From Cadophora sp. MPI-SDFR-AT-0126 (taxonomy: Eukaryota; Ascomycota; Leotiomycetes; Helotiales; Ploettnerulaceae), in contig JAGMVK010000011.1 in NCBI GenBank assembly GCA_020747065.1, forward strand, positions 806,001-870,000: a DNA stretch of 64,000 nucleotides, written 5' to 3'. Positions 1 to 10,505 of the stretch are shown here, one piece after another (the stretch's first letter is position 1; each line of letters opens with the position of its first letter). Below the pieces are notes generated by a model that was not told the origin of the DNA, made no database searches, and worked only from the letters and a program-made list of their open reading frames with translations. A program made the position numbers and the translations under genes.

Positions 1-167
1 TGATGATCTGAGCTGGCGAGAATCGGGAAGGTGAGGGACTTTCTGATCTTCAGGCTGGATGACGGAGACGAGATCGCTTGTGGATGCTGATCGACAGGAT
101 CTTCGAAACGATCATTCCGTTTCCGCTCAAATCTAATTTTACTCTCTTTATCATTATCATTCAATTC
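1..167 (-). other. open frame running off the window edge
   Basis: One minus-strand frame is free of stops from base 167 to the window edge (about 55 codons). It encodes a charged then Ser/Pro-rich stretch. There is no ATG near its upstream end, so if real it would be an internal exon of a gene lying mostly outside the window. A run of this length without a stop is not rare by chance, so support is weak. Confidence 0.15.
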
Positions 168-2870
168 TCAGATCTCGTGCATCTCATCTTGTGCAAATCT
201 CAACAGTAAGGTTTTGAATAATCACCAAGTCCTGACTTCACTGCCGGGATGATGTCCGTCATACTATTCTTTAGCGACGATACCTTACTTTTCCCCTCAG
301 CTTTGTCAACAAACGGTCAGCGTTGTGGCTTCGCTTTCGTCGTTTTCATCGTCATAAAGTTCACGCCTCCATCAGCCATGTCATGCCTTGCTCCCTTGCT
401 TTGTCCCCAAGTACTCAAGCGCAGTTCAAACTTGTAGAAAGCTTCTCTTGTCTCACTTCAATACTTTATTTTTGGCCGTGCAGTAAGTAGATATCAGCAT
501 GTTATAAACACCTTATTGGCCGTTCATCTGCTTCAATGATCGAGCGGTGTACCAAACACTGCCTCCACATAACAAAGTTTATTCCTTCAACGGCCAGAGA
601 GAAGGGGGGAAAAGGGACATGAGGAGAGCAAGTTGGAAGTTAAACTTAAAGTTCTCATCCACTACGTACCGGTCTCACCTTCAAAAACGTGGCAGACACG
701 GCTTGGGCTCGGGATCTGAATCAGAGGTCGGGGCCAGAGGGTGCGTTGACTTTTGTAGACGTTGATGCTTCCGCTTCGGGAAGGAGGCTAGTCATGTGAT
801 ATTTAGATGTGCTTGCGAATGACCACAAGTCTCAGGCTTTTGGGCTTGTGGCGGAGAAGGAAAGTGAGGTATCTTGGCCAGCGGGCTAAAAGGTCTTCGT
901 CCCTATGTCACTGTCATGAAACCCCGTTAATTAGAGCAATTGGAATGAGCTGATGGAGACCCCGAAGTCGGCCGGTACTTCTCTGTGAGGCGCTGAGACA
1001 GGAAGCGACGGCGGCTGAATATCAGGACCTTCTCCACGTTCAGCGGTATGGTGCGATGGGGATCAGGTTTGGATCTAGATCGAGACCTGATACAACAACA
1101 CATCTGAAAATTCACGAGTTGGATCAGTAGTCAATCAGTCAGGGACTCAATACGAAGTCAAATACGAGAAAAGGAAAATATTGAGAGCAAAAAAGGAAAT
1201 GCGAAGCTGAGAACTAACGAAAGCGCACGTTGAACTATAACTAACAGCTAGAATGATATTTACTGCCACAAAGCCAAGCGAAATTCAGCCTTCAAAACAC
1301 CTCGCAGTTTTCTTCATTTCCTGACATCCTCTCCAACCCAGCCACCAAAAAGAAACAAAAATCCGCTGGACTACAAATGCAATGCCAACACAACCAAACC
1401 AAATTGCATGGGCGGCGAACAATCAACAAAACAAGGGTCCACCCAGCAGCTTGCCGAGACGTGACCGACCGACCTGACACTTGTTCTGCCTTCGGGTGCA
1501 TCTCAGTGGCTACTGGTGTAGCGATGGAGAGATTGGTGACTTGGCTGGAAGGTAGGCGGTGTGGCTAGCAGTTGGCGACTGTGTTTAGTTCAAGAGTGAG
1601 CTTTCCCTTGGAGAACTTAACTGAAGTAGGAAGCTGGATATATGGGCCAAGGAAGTAGAGAGGAGGGGGAAACAGATGCTGGGATAGATGGCCGTTTGTG
1701 TACGGCCCTTTTCGAGGTGCTATCGAGATGAGGAGAGAAGAGTAAACCAAAATGGCAAATGGTTGATCGGATAAATATTAAGATTATGGGCATATGGTTA
1801 GGAAATGTGAGGAAGTTATCAATCGTACTGAGACGTGAGAGGACCGCTTGACTTAATCTAACACAAACCGAATTCATCCCTTGACCTTAACACCTTCCAG
1901 ATCTATGAGCGCTTATTCAGGGATCAAACATCAATTATCTAGACAAGTGTATGTCCATTCCACGACCGAATCCGCGCGCTAGATTGACCACCCAGCATTC
2001 CTTCGTGCTTTGTGCTGAGACGAGTCTCTCTTGCTGCGGCTACGAAGTAATCTCGTTTATCTCAAGGTTGTTTCCTATCTCATGGTCAGTACGACCATTG
2101 AAATGAGATTTTTTTCTACCCGGATTGGAAAAGAATCGCGAAGTGATGATGGAAAGCCATTCAAGCTTAGCTGCGTCGCTGTCAAAGCCATCACTTGCTG
2201 ATGAACAGCAGTCAAAGAAGCATTAAAGAACCGTCTGCACTCTAGATCAATTCTTTAACAAACAGCTGGTTGCTACTGACTGATATTGCGGGATTTCAGT
2301 GAAGAGTAGATAGGCTACTGACTGACGCTGATCAGGCTCATCCCAGAGCTATCTTGCATTAACGAGAGTCATTCCCGTGAACCCCTGGAAATCACTAGTA
2401 TGGCCACTCTCGCGAGCAAGAGATCATAATATTCAGGCAAGAAATGCACCGAAGAATCCGATAGATAGCCCTGAGCTCGAAGAGGAGGTTGGCCTCTACA
2501 CTTGAGACGATACGCTACAGACCTGCTGGTGAAATCTTGTTCTATTTGAAGTCTCGAGATGCTTCCCACCAATATGACTGACATTCCGCAAAGTCTTTCC
2601 GGACGAGGATGTTCGTTTGCGTGCTATTCTAGACCACAAAGCAGTGGAAAATGCGCCGTTCAAGATCGGCACAGCGAAACAAAATCAAAAAATCTTTATG
2701 CATACAATCAATACTCATCGGAAATATCTACTCGTGACTCTCTCGAGTCCCCTTTCCACAGCTCCAAACTCCTCAATCGCCACCGCAAATTCCAATAATG
2801 CAATACAATCAACCAATGATCAACATCCAGTCCAACCAACACCAAAAAATGCAACGCCAGAATCCCATAT
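168..2870. other. intergenic, no supported gene
   Basis: Only short overlapping frames on both strands, with no recognisable domain and no consistent splice chain. The part next to 2871 is the 3' flank of the kinesin gene. I see no tRNA, long repeat or transposon ends. Confidence 0.5.
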
Positions 2871-5152
2871 TCATACAAGTAAAGCGGTTATTCCCTCATA
2901 AGCTCTCTCAACACTTCTCTTTCCCAACCCGGGAACAGCAATCAGTTGCTGTAGATTCCTGATATTGCCGCCCTCGTCTTCATTCTGCAGCTCCAGGAAC
3001 TCGACAAGGTCTCGTGCTTTCTTAGCACCCACTCCGCTCAGACCTTTGATCATGGCGACGTTTCGTGAATTGACGATATCAAGGAGGTGGCGGGTGCGTG
3101 GTGTTGGTGGATCGAAGCTGTTGACGTCTGCTTCATCGGAAAAGATGCGGAGTGCGGATTTGGGAGCTGTTTTGATTTTTGGCTTCTTTGCTTTGGTGGC
3201 TCTGTACGAGAAGCTGTCTTCATCTTCGTAGTCGTCTGCCTGCAACACCGCGGATCCGTTGAAGTCATCATCCGAGTCCGCGCTGACCTTTGCCTTGCGC
3301 GGCTTGGGTGCCTCATTTGATACTTCAACGGATGTTTGTGTCGATGGATGTGCACCAATAGGCACTGTCGCTAGAGCTCTACGCTTCTCCATCTCTGGTT
3401 GGCTAGCAGATCTCGCAGCTACATCATCCTTCTTGGCCTGAATTTTCGCCCTCAGATGCTCGATCTTCTTGTGCAGCTTCTCTTGTCCTGGGAAAAATGG
3501 AACCGCCAATTCATACATCTTCAAAGCACTCGAAAGCTCCTCACGCTCCCGATGCTGTTTCGCCATTAACAAGAAACGTAGTCCCTCAGCTCTGGCATCT
3601 TCGGCTTCTCCACTCTCGATCTTCTTTTCTAGAGCCTCGAGTCTCCTTTGAACTTCGTCACTAAGTCCAGTCGAAGCAGTTGCTGGCTGTCGTGCGGCCA
3701 ATGCTTCCTGCACCTTTCGCTCAACCATTTCTTCGATTTTCGCCGATGACATTTCCACTCCAGATCTCATTCCAGCAGCATTTGACCGTGCCATCTTCGT
3801 TGGTCGAGAATTCATTGAAGAGTCGGAGGGACGCTTGGATGTCGTATTTGCTCGTGGAGCTGGCGCACGCGGTGGCCCTGTTGTCTTAGATTTGTCTGTG
3901 TAGACCGAGAATGTCTTTGCCGGCTTGTCGCCCTTCTGCGCTGCTGCATTTGCATGAGTGTTGTGGGCATTCGCCAGAGGTCTCAATGGTTGTCTTGTCA
4001 TCGACGTCCCCGAAAGTGGTGCAGTCTTCCTGGGTGGCTGCGTAAACACGACCTCATTCTCGATTTCTCGGACTTCTATGCGCTTTGCCCTACTGGAGAC
4101 ATTTAAACTTGAGAGTGTATCCAGATGGTATGATCGTAATGGTGCGAGATTCAAAATCATAATCGTGATCCCGTTATTCTGACCCAGACTGAGAATCCGA
4201 GTCATCTTACTCTCCCGGAAAGGGATTCTCTTGTCGCCTCTTCCAATAGCATCGATACAAGAACTCAGTACAAACAGACTCTTGTTGATACTCGCCGATT
4301 CCACCAATCTTTCCTTGTTATTATCCGTTCGTCGATTATCTTCAGAACCAGCCAGATCAATGGCAGATGCAGTACTGATCAGTGTCTCGTCCCCATTCGT
4401 TTGCGTAACCTTGACCATAAGAATTGCATGACTCCGACTACTCTGCGCATTGAGACTAGTTCCAGCCGTACTCCGATTGTTGTTCGCCTCGATATACAGT
4501 CTCTCGAAATCTTTCAGGTCGTCGCAGGCATGTTCCGAAAGCCCAACAACGAAAGTCTTCCCATCCTTCTCCCGAATTGGCAGCCCAGCCAATGATCTTT
4601 TCTCAGGCGCTTCAAAGAGGTCGTACACCTTGTCGTTGTAGATTTCGTAATATGAAAGTGTGACCGTAACCGTTGTTTCGTCTCCAGAGTCCTTCGTGAC
4701 TTTTCTACCCCGCCGATAAATTCCGCTTAGCAGACGAGGAATAATTCCCCTCTCCGACAGCTTCAATCCGCCTCTCATCGTGTGTGTCTTTCCCGTTCCA
4801 GTAACGCCGTACGCAAACACCATAACATCCAAACCCTGGAAGAGACTCTTCAAATGGGGCGCAACTATCTCTCATCAGAATGCTTGCTCCTGTTAAAACC
4901 AATTTACGTACCCTCGTTCGTAAAGAGCTCCTCTTGTGTTGTACCCATGTCATAAACACTGTTGAAAGTGAAACTAAACTCCTCCGCCTCGTTCTTGGGA
5001 TTCGGTAATTTCAGTATGTTGCCTTCAACGCGTACAATCGTATCCTTATCGAGCTCCTTTGGCAGAAGAGGCCGGACACGCGCCACCACTGCGGATCTGT
5101 CAGCTGGATGAAGTGTAAATGGAGAACGAATGATGTTACCTCTGACAGACAT
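2871..5152 (-). CDS. kinesin-10-like motor protein (KIF22/Kid type)
   Basis: Microtubule motor; the family acts on chromosome arms and the spindle in mitosis. Two exons, complement(2871-4864, 4912-5152), about 744 aa; the 47-base intron (GTACGT...TAG) restores an uninterrupted motor domain. The motor is N-terminal: P-loop GVTGTGKT at about residues 100-107, switch I NAQSSRSH near 219-226, switch II DLAGSE near 250. A long linker rich in Ser, Lys and Pro follows, with a short helical stretch (residues ~370-470) that could form a coiled coil. The last ~70 residues hold helix-hairpin-helix motifs (GLSGVGAKKA and VPGLGKRS). A motor plus C-terminal HhH DNA-binding element is the hallmark of KIF22, so the class call is firm; the biological role in this fungus is inferred. 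Confidence 0.9.
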
Positions 5153-5652
5153 GACGGGCCAATTAGGGTATTAATTAATGAGAAAGAGAATCAATGGAAT
5201 GCGCAACACAAGGCTGTCACTTAACAGCCGATTGAACCCGGTTTGAAATCGTTGGTCGTTGGTCGTCAGTCGTTTTGCGAGGATGATTTCGATGTTCATG
5301 GACTTTGATGTTTTGCGAAAGCTCGGGCTTTTTGCGGTTGTTGACCCAGCGACGCGTCCCCTTCGAAATTTGGATAAGCCCTAGAAAGTATCTCGATCAC
5401 TCAATCTACAGATTGTGCAGCACGAACAGAAACGAGTTCTAAAGGCGATGTTTCTGCTGCCAATTTGTGAGCTCACGGCTGCGATTAGTATAGGGACTAC
5501 CTAGGGACGCTTTTCTGGTGGTGCACATGACCTTAATGAAGCGACATCTATGTAAGTCATGACAATAGCGGAGTCTATTCTCTAATACATACAGAAGATA
5601 ATCTACCAATCTATGGATATATGGACAGATCTGTCCAAAGTTCCAGCCCCTC

Positions 5653-7208
5653 TTAAATCACCTTCGGCTTGAACCCAACCTGGACCCACCTATCAGCGAC
5701 ATACATCAGAGAGCCTGCCGCCATCGTTACACCACAAAAGATTTGCAGATGATGAAATCCTCCATTGTCACTCTCAATCAAAGCTCCACCGATGGGGTTC
5801 CCGGTCAGGCCGCCAATAGCCACGCAGAGGAAGAACGTTCCCGTCCGAGTACCCAGCTCGCGAATTGGCGAGATTTGAGCAATGAGCGATGGTCCCATCG
5901 AAACGAAAGCCCCTGAGGAGAAACCGTATAGGACGCAGAAGATTATGATTGGAATGTTGCCTGATGATGGGAGCCAGAGGGCAAGAACAACAATGGCTGA
6001 GAAGCCAGTGGTGATGATCATAACGTTGAACCGTCCGACACGGTCTGCAATGATACCCGGGAGGATACGTCCGAAGACCCTGGTTACCTTCAGTGATTTG
6101 TGGCATCTAGATGATCTAGAATGACTTACGATGCAGCATTGAGAATTGGAATAAGATATATCGATAAGTTGGTAGACATCCCATGACTTTGAGCCCTACA
6201 TCTTATCAGTAAATGATATAAGGGCAGTGGACGCGACACGACATACTGTAGAATTATGTAATTGAATGGCAAGAAAGTGCCAAAGAAGAACAGAAACGAT
6301 GCCACGCAAAGTAAGAGGAAAGCAGGTTCCTTCAAAGGCCGAACGAAAGTCATCAAGTCAAGCTTTTTCGGCTGGGGAGTCAAGCGAGACTTGACAGTGA
6401 AGTTGGCAAAGACCAGCATCCCAAACATCATGAAAGCAACTGCTCTCATAGTCCATGGGAATCCAATCTGAGGAATCAGTTTCGAGACCATGATTGGAAG
6501 GATGACACCTCCTAGCGACGAACCAGATGCCATTGTGCCGAAAGCTGTCGCGCGTTTCTTGAAGAACCATGTTCCTACCGAACTCATGGCAGCATAGAAG
6601 ATGGCGCTAGCACCAAGGGCACTACAGATACCTTGGGCCAAGAGAAACTGATAATATTGTCTCGAGAGAGACGTCATCATCAAGCCGAATATATGGAAGA
6701 GTGTTCCAAACACTAGAAGCCATCTTGGTCCAAAGTTGTCAAACACCTTTCCGAACACTGGTCCGCCGAAGAACATCATGAAAAGCTCCAGAGAGGGGAT
6801 CCAAGAGACCGTACTTGACGAGTATCCACTGAGCAGGTTTACCTGGTAGTATTCCTGGAAAACACCGATGCAGTTGATCCATCCAAAGCTGCAGAACAGA
6901 CACAGCCATCCTCCTAAAACCACAAGCCATGCTTCAAGTCCTCCATCTGGAAAGTCTGCAGGATTGACACCACCAGGTGTGGGCGCAGACTTTGGTATAA
7001 CTCCTCCCTTCTCCAGGTCTGCCTCTGCCTCGACTTCTGATTCAGGAAATATGTTCGCTTCAGTCTCCCTATTCTGGCTGCCAACTCGATCAAGAGAAGG
7101 GCGACCGTTATTCCTGTCGTTTTGCTCGTAAGGCATTTTCTCGATTGAGTCGGGCATCTTCTCGTCCACAATTGTCGATGCGCTCGAAGTTGGTGGATTC
7201 ATGGCCAT
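5653..7208 (-). CDS. MFS transporter, monocarboxylate permease-like
   Basis: Plasma-membrane solute carrier of the major facilitator superfamily, most like fungal monocarboxylate (MCT/Mch) permeases; the substrate cannot be read from sequence. Three exons, complement(5653-6079, 6130-6195, 6247-7208), 484 aa, with introns of 50 and 51 bases that keep frame. The N-terminus is a long hydrophilic acidic tail (about 90 residues). Then come roughly twelve hydrophobic segments, beginning with a DGGLEAW motif typical of this subfamily just before the first helix (GGWLCLFCSFGWINCIGVFQ). The RVFGRILPGIIADRVGR loop is typical of the MFS signature between helices. The start is the first ATG in frame. It is tandem with the kinesin gene, 500 bp away, with no evident functional link. 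Confidence 0.88.
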
Positions 7209-8751
7209 TCTGACTTGTGCTTAAGGAATACAGTTTGATGTTAAGAAAGTTCAGGATTCTCGACTTCTAGAAGGAGTGTATGTCTCCAGGCGCGGCACGG
7301 TAGTACCAAGAAAAAGGAAGCAAGGTGAGGAGGAATGTGTTGGATGAGTGCTGCAAACGCGCAGGACAGGACAATTAATGCAAGTAATTGGCTGGAGATA
7401 AAACGTGAAGAGCAATCGACTCAGCCAGGGGTTGGCATGCTTTATACTCCTTCGCACTCGGATTACCGTGTTGAAAGTCGTGAGGAAACATGGTGTTGTT
7501 GATCAAAGCCGCGGATTTTGTGAAGCTCGCTCTCGCCATCGAAGGCGCGAAGGCCGAGGTGCGAACAGACCAGCCAAAGGAAGCCTTGCCTTGCCTTGCC
7601 TAGTTGCAACTACTGTATTTCTTAGCCATTGCTTATCACTTCTTGATCCAACCTGTCTCTAGCTCCGGGCCAATCGCAATCGTTGAAAGACGAGTGAGCG
7701 GCCCCGCAGCGGAGCTCATTCTCATGATGACATTGCCTTTATTTTAGCGAACTCCAAGCGAGGAACTATTTGATCGGGTATTTACTCCGTCTCCGTACAT
7801 GTCACAAAATCCGCCTCGGATTTAACGACGGTGAAATCATAGATGATATTTAACAGGTTGAAAACTTGAGACAAACAGGATCGTCGTTCGGCGAATCCTA
7901 TTCTGCATTTCAAATCCTGTCCAATGGGTTGCGTGCTTAGAAAATGGGATGTATCTTTCCCACCAGTCTAGCGAAGACAAGAAGGGACTGATGCAAATCA
8001 ACAACAGTCCTGATCCGAAGCTCGAAATAAATGGTCTTACCACGAGCAATCGAACCATCAAGTCCATCAGCCGCTCACAACTTCGGTCCAACCAACTTTC
8101 TTCTCCCCCTTATATACTCTTTGCGAAACATTTCAGTCTCACCGTTCTAAAGCTTCGATTCCGTATGATATGAGAGTATCAACTGTCTCAAACTCTTGTG
8201 AGTCCTCCTAAACCAGGGGAAACTGTTTCGGACAGAAACTTGTTCCACCGTGCTATACTAATTCAGAAAATCGACTTGGTGTTTCGACATCGAACCCTGT
8301 CAACCAAACCGTGAGCTCTGCTTTCAGTTCTAGTCGGTTGGCATCTAGAGAATGGCAGTAATCACTTATAACCACACGTAGTCCACAAGCACTTCTAATG
8401 CCCTACTTCTAATTACAGAACTGTGATACACATACTACGGAGATCTCTTGAAAAGCTCAACTCTCAGCTCCTCAGCAGTGGCATTTTGCGCTCGAGGAAT
8501 CAACTGTTGACATCGGCCGAGAATCGTATTTGTGAGCTATTCCATGCACTACTGCCACCACATAAACCATACCTCGAATGACCGAGCCGAATTTTATACT
8601 TCCATGACCAGGCGAGCTTTTACAAGACGCAAGAAAATCCTTCAAAGTTACTCCTCCAAAAGCTCGTCTTTGTCGCTATGCAGTGGCCGCTTTTGTGCAG
8701 CAGCATTTTAGTTCTTATCGTCATATTCACAAATTGCTATGCAGGTTCGGG

Positions 8752-9241
8752 CTACTTGATGTCTTTATTAAAGTCGAAGGATTTGGCCGCGAGGAAGAGG
8801 TCTAGATAATGGCTGCTACCTGTGCCGCTATCTCTAATCACAAGCCAGTCAGCGTTGCTATTCATATAGTGAGCGGGTGAAACATCATGAACTTTGCCTA
8901 GAAATACATAATCTTGCAATTGACTGAAAGCTAAACTCCAAAATCTGGATACACTAGTAAGAGTCCAAGTAAGGCCTGACAAAATGCGCTGTATCTGTCG
9001 TTGCGCAGGCTTGTGAGAGGTATAACTCCTACCTCCGAGCTTCTCTATAACTTGTGTTACGTCATGGGAGTTGAAGTTACCAAATGCTCATAAAATAACA
9101 ATTCTATATTATTACTTTGGGTCTTGACGATGGAAACGGAGAAGGTTCGTTCTTCAACACCCACCTAATCTGCTCCACCACAAGATATTTGGCCATCTTA
9201 GGATCTGCTCTCGATGTACTCCCACAATCAAACAACTCCAT
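8752..9241 (-). pseudogene. possible gene remnant or unresolved small gene
   Basis: On the minus strand an ATG frame of 45 codons (9241-9104) is followed almost at once by a stop-free frame of 111 codons (9087-8752) that lacks an upstream ATG. Both read like protein, for example MELFDCGSTSR in the first and SGTGSSHYLDLFLAAKSF at the end of the second. I could not join them with a convincing intron; an alternative frame between 9050 and 8950 also looks coding. The picture fits either a small gene with non-obvious splicing or a decaying copy with a frameshift. No family recognised. Confidence 0.3.
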
Positions 9242-9271
9242 CTGAGTATCACAGGTCAAGGTTTATCCAGA

Positions 9272-9308
9272 TTTGTCACATTTTGTCAATTTTATCAATT
9301 TTGTCATA
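9272..9308. repeat. degenerate TTTTGTCA/ATTTTATCA repeat
   Basis: Three or four imperfect units of a T-rich octamer-like sequence in tandem, in non-coding DNA. Probably slippage; no function inferred. Confidence 0.5.
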
Positions 9309-10163
9309 TGCAACAGATGCATAAACTCAGGAAGAAATGCGTGGGGGCCGCCAACCCCAAGAATCACCTACAACTTCCAGCACCTGGAAGTCGTCGCAGG
9401 GTCCAGGTGTTCTTCATGTCCTCCCAAGTTGGACCGCTCCGCACATGCGAGCTGTCGCCATTCTTCTAGAACCCCCTTCCTTCACCTCGGGATTTGTCTG
9501 CATTCGATCAGCCATCCTGTGTGGCAAGGCGGCGATTGAGATCGTCAATTACCCAGCTTGTGGGAATTTTGTTCGGTATGGAAGATCTCAAGTTGGCTTC
9601 CTTTGACTTCAGGAGTATTTCCGTGGGCTTTCGTCTCATCTTGAGAAGCTTTTGATTCTGAACGACATCCATTGCTTCCAGCTACCTCAACAAAGAAGAC
9701 ATAGAATGCGTTACCTTCAAAATAGGAAGACAAGTGCGGTAAAGGGTGCAACAAGAGACTTTAGATTATCGTGCAGAGGCTGGTTAGCAACCACAAGCTT
9801 GCATATCTCGAAGCATTCGAACGTATAAGGTTTCAGAGGTAGGCTTGGCAGAAAAGCCGAACGGTCAACAGCCAGCCCGAATTGTCTGGGATGCCATAGC
9901 TTCATATAAAATATGATTTGCTAAAGACTGTCATCTGAATGCAGCTCCAATATAATTTTTAGAAACAACAAAAGAGATTCCGCAAGCGAGCGGAGCGACA
10001 AAAAACCATATACACGAAAAACCCGTCTCATCCTCCCCAGAACTCATAAAGACATAAAGACCGCTCTCAAGGTATCGCAACATATATGCATGCATGCAAC
10101 CAAGAAGACCGCAATCATCCCATCCCAAACCCTAATCCTAACCGAACATCCATATCCAACACC

Positions 10164-10505
10164 TCAAGTACGTACCCCCTCATCCCACTTTACTTCTCGT
10201 ACGTGGACCCGACTTTGTCTCTTCTCCTCCCTCCCTTTGCGCCAATCCATCTTATCCAGTCCCATCTTGCTCATCCGCCTGCTACTCTTCGCCTCCTTGG
10301 TCACTACGTCTGTCGCCTCGTCGCTGTCACTGCTGCCGGCTGCGCTGCATTTCGCCGAGTATTGAGATGTGGGGGAATAGATGTATTCACCATCAACGTA
10401 TTGAGCCTCGGAAACGAACGTGCTTCGGCGATTGCGTCTGCGTGTGTAGCGTTGTTCCAGGCGGAAGAGCTCCAGTTTGGAGTTGATGAGGTCGAGAAGA
10501 TGCAT
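10164..10505 (-). CDS. small basic protein of unknown function (113 aa)
   Basis: Intronless 113-residue frame starting at MHLLDLINSKLELFRLEQRY. The N-terminal third looks like a short amphipathic helix followed by a basic patch (RRRNRR), then a conserved-looking core with STFVSEAQYVDGEYIYSP, a Ser/Asp-rich linker and a basic C-terminal tail. I recognise the general pattern of small Pezizomycotina proteins of unknown role but can assign no function. The ATG at 10505-10503 is chosen because upstream in-frame codons offer only a GTG. No signal peptide or membrane segment. The plus-strand frame over the same bases looks less protein-like. It sits alone in a gene-poor interval. Confidence 0.55.
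   Translation of the reverse strand: MHLLDLINSKLELFRLEQRYTRRRNRRSTFVSEAQYVDGEYIYSPTSQYSAKCSAAGSSDSDEATDVVTKEAKSSRRMSKMGLDKMDWRKGREEKRQSRVHVREVKWDEGVRT

Larger units (their letters stand above)
7209..10163. other. gene-poor interval
   Basis: Holds the MFS promoter region (7209 to about 7800), a short GCCTT-type repeat near 7579-7600, coding-like minus-strand fragments at 8752-9241 listed separately, a TTTTGTCA-type repeat at 9272-9308, and a short telomere-like sequence near 10125-10143. No intact gene is supported. Confidence 0.5.

Noticed and set aside
7579..7600. GCCTT repeat
   Set aside because: Brief simple repeat with no further context.
10125..10143. telomere-like AAACCCTAATCCTAACC
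   Set aside because: Only about two imperfect units, too short to argue for an interstitial telomere; the same holds for TTAGGTTAGGGT at 37309-37320.
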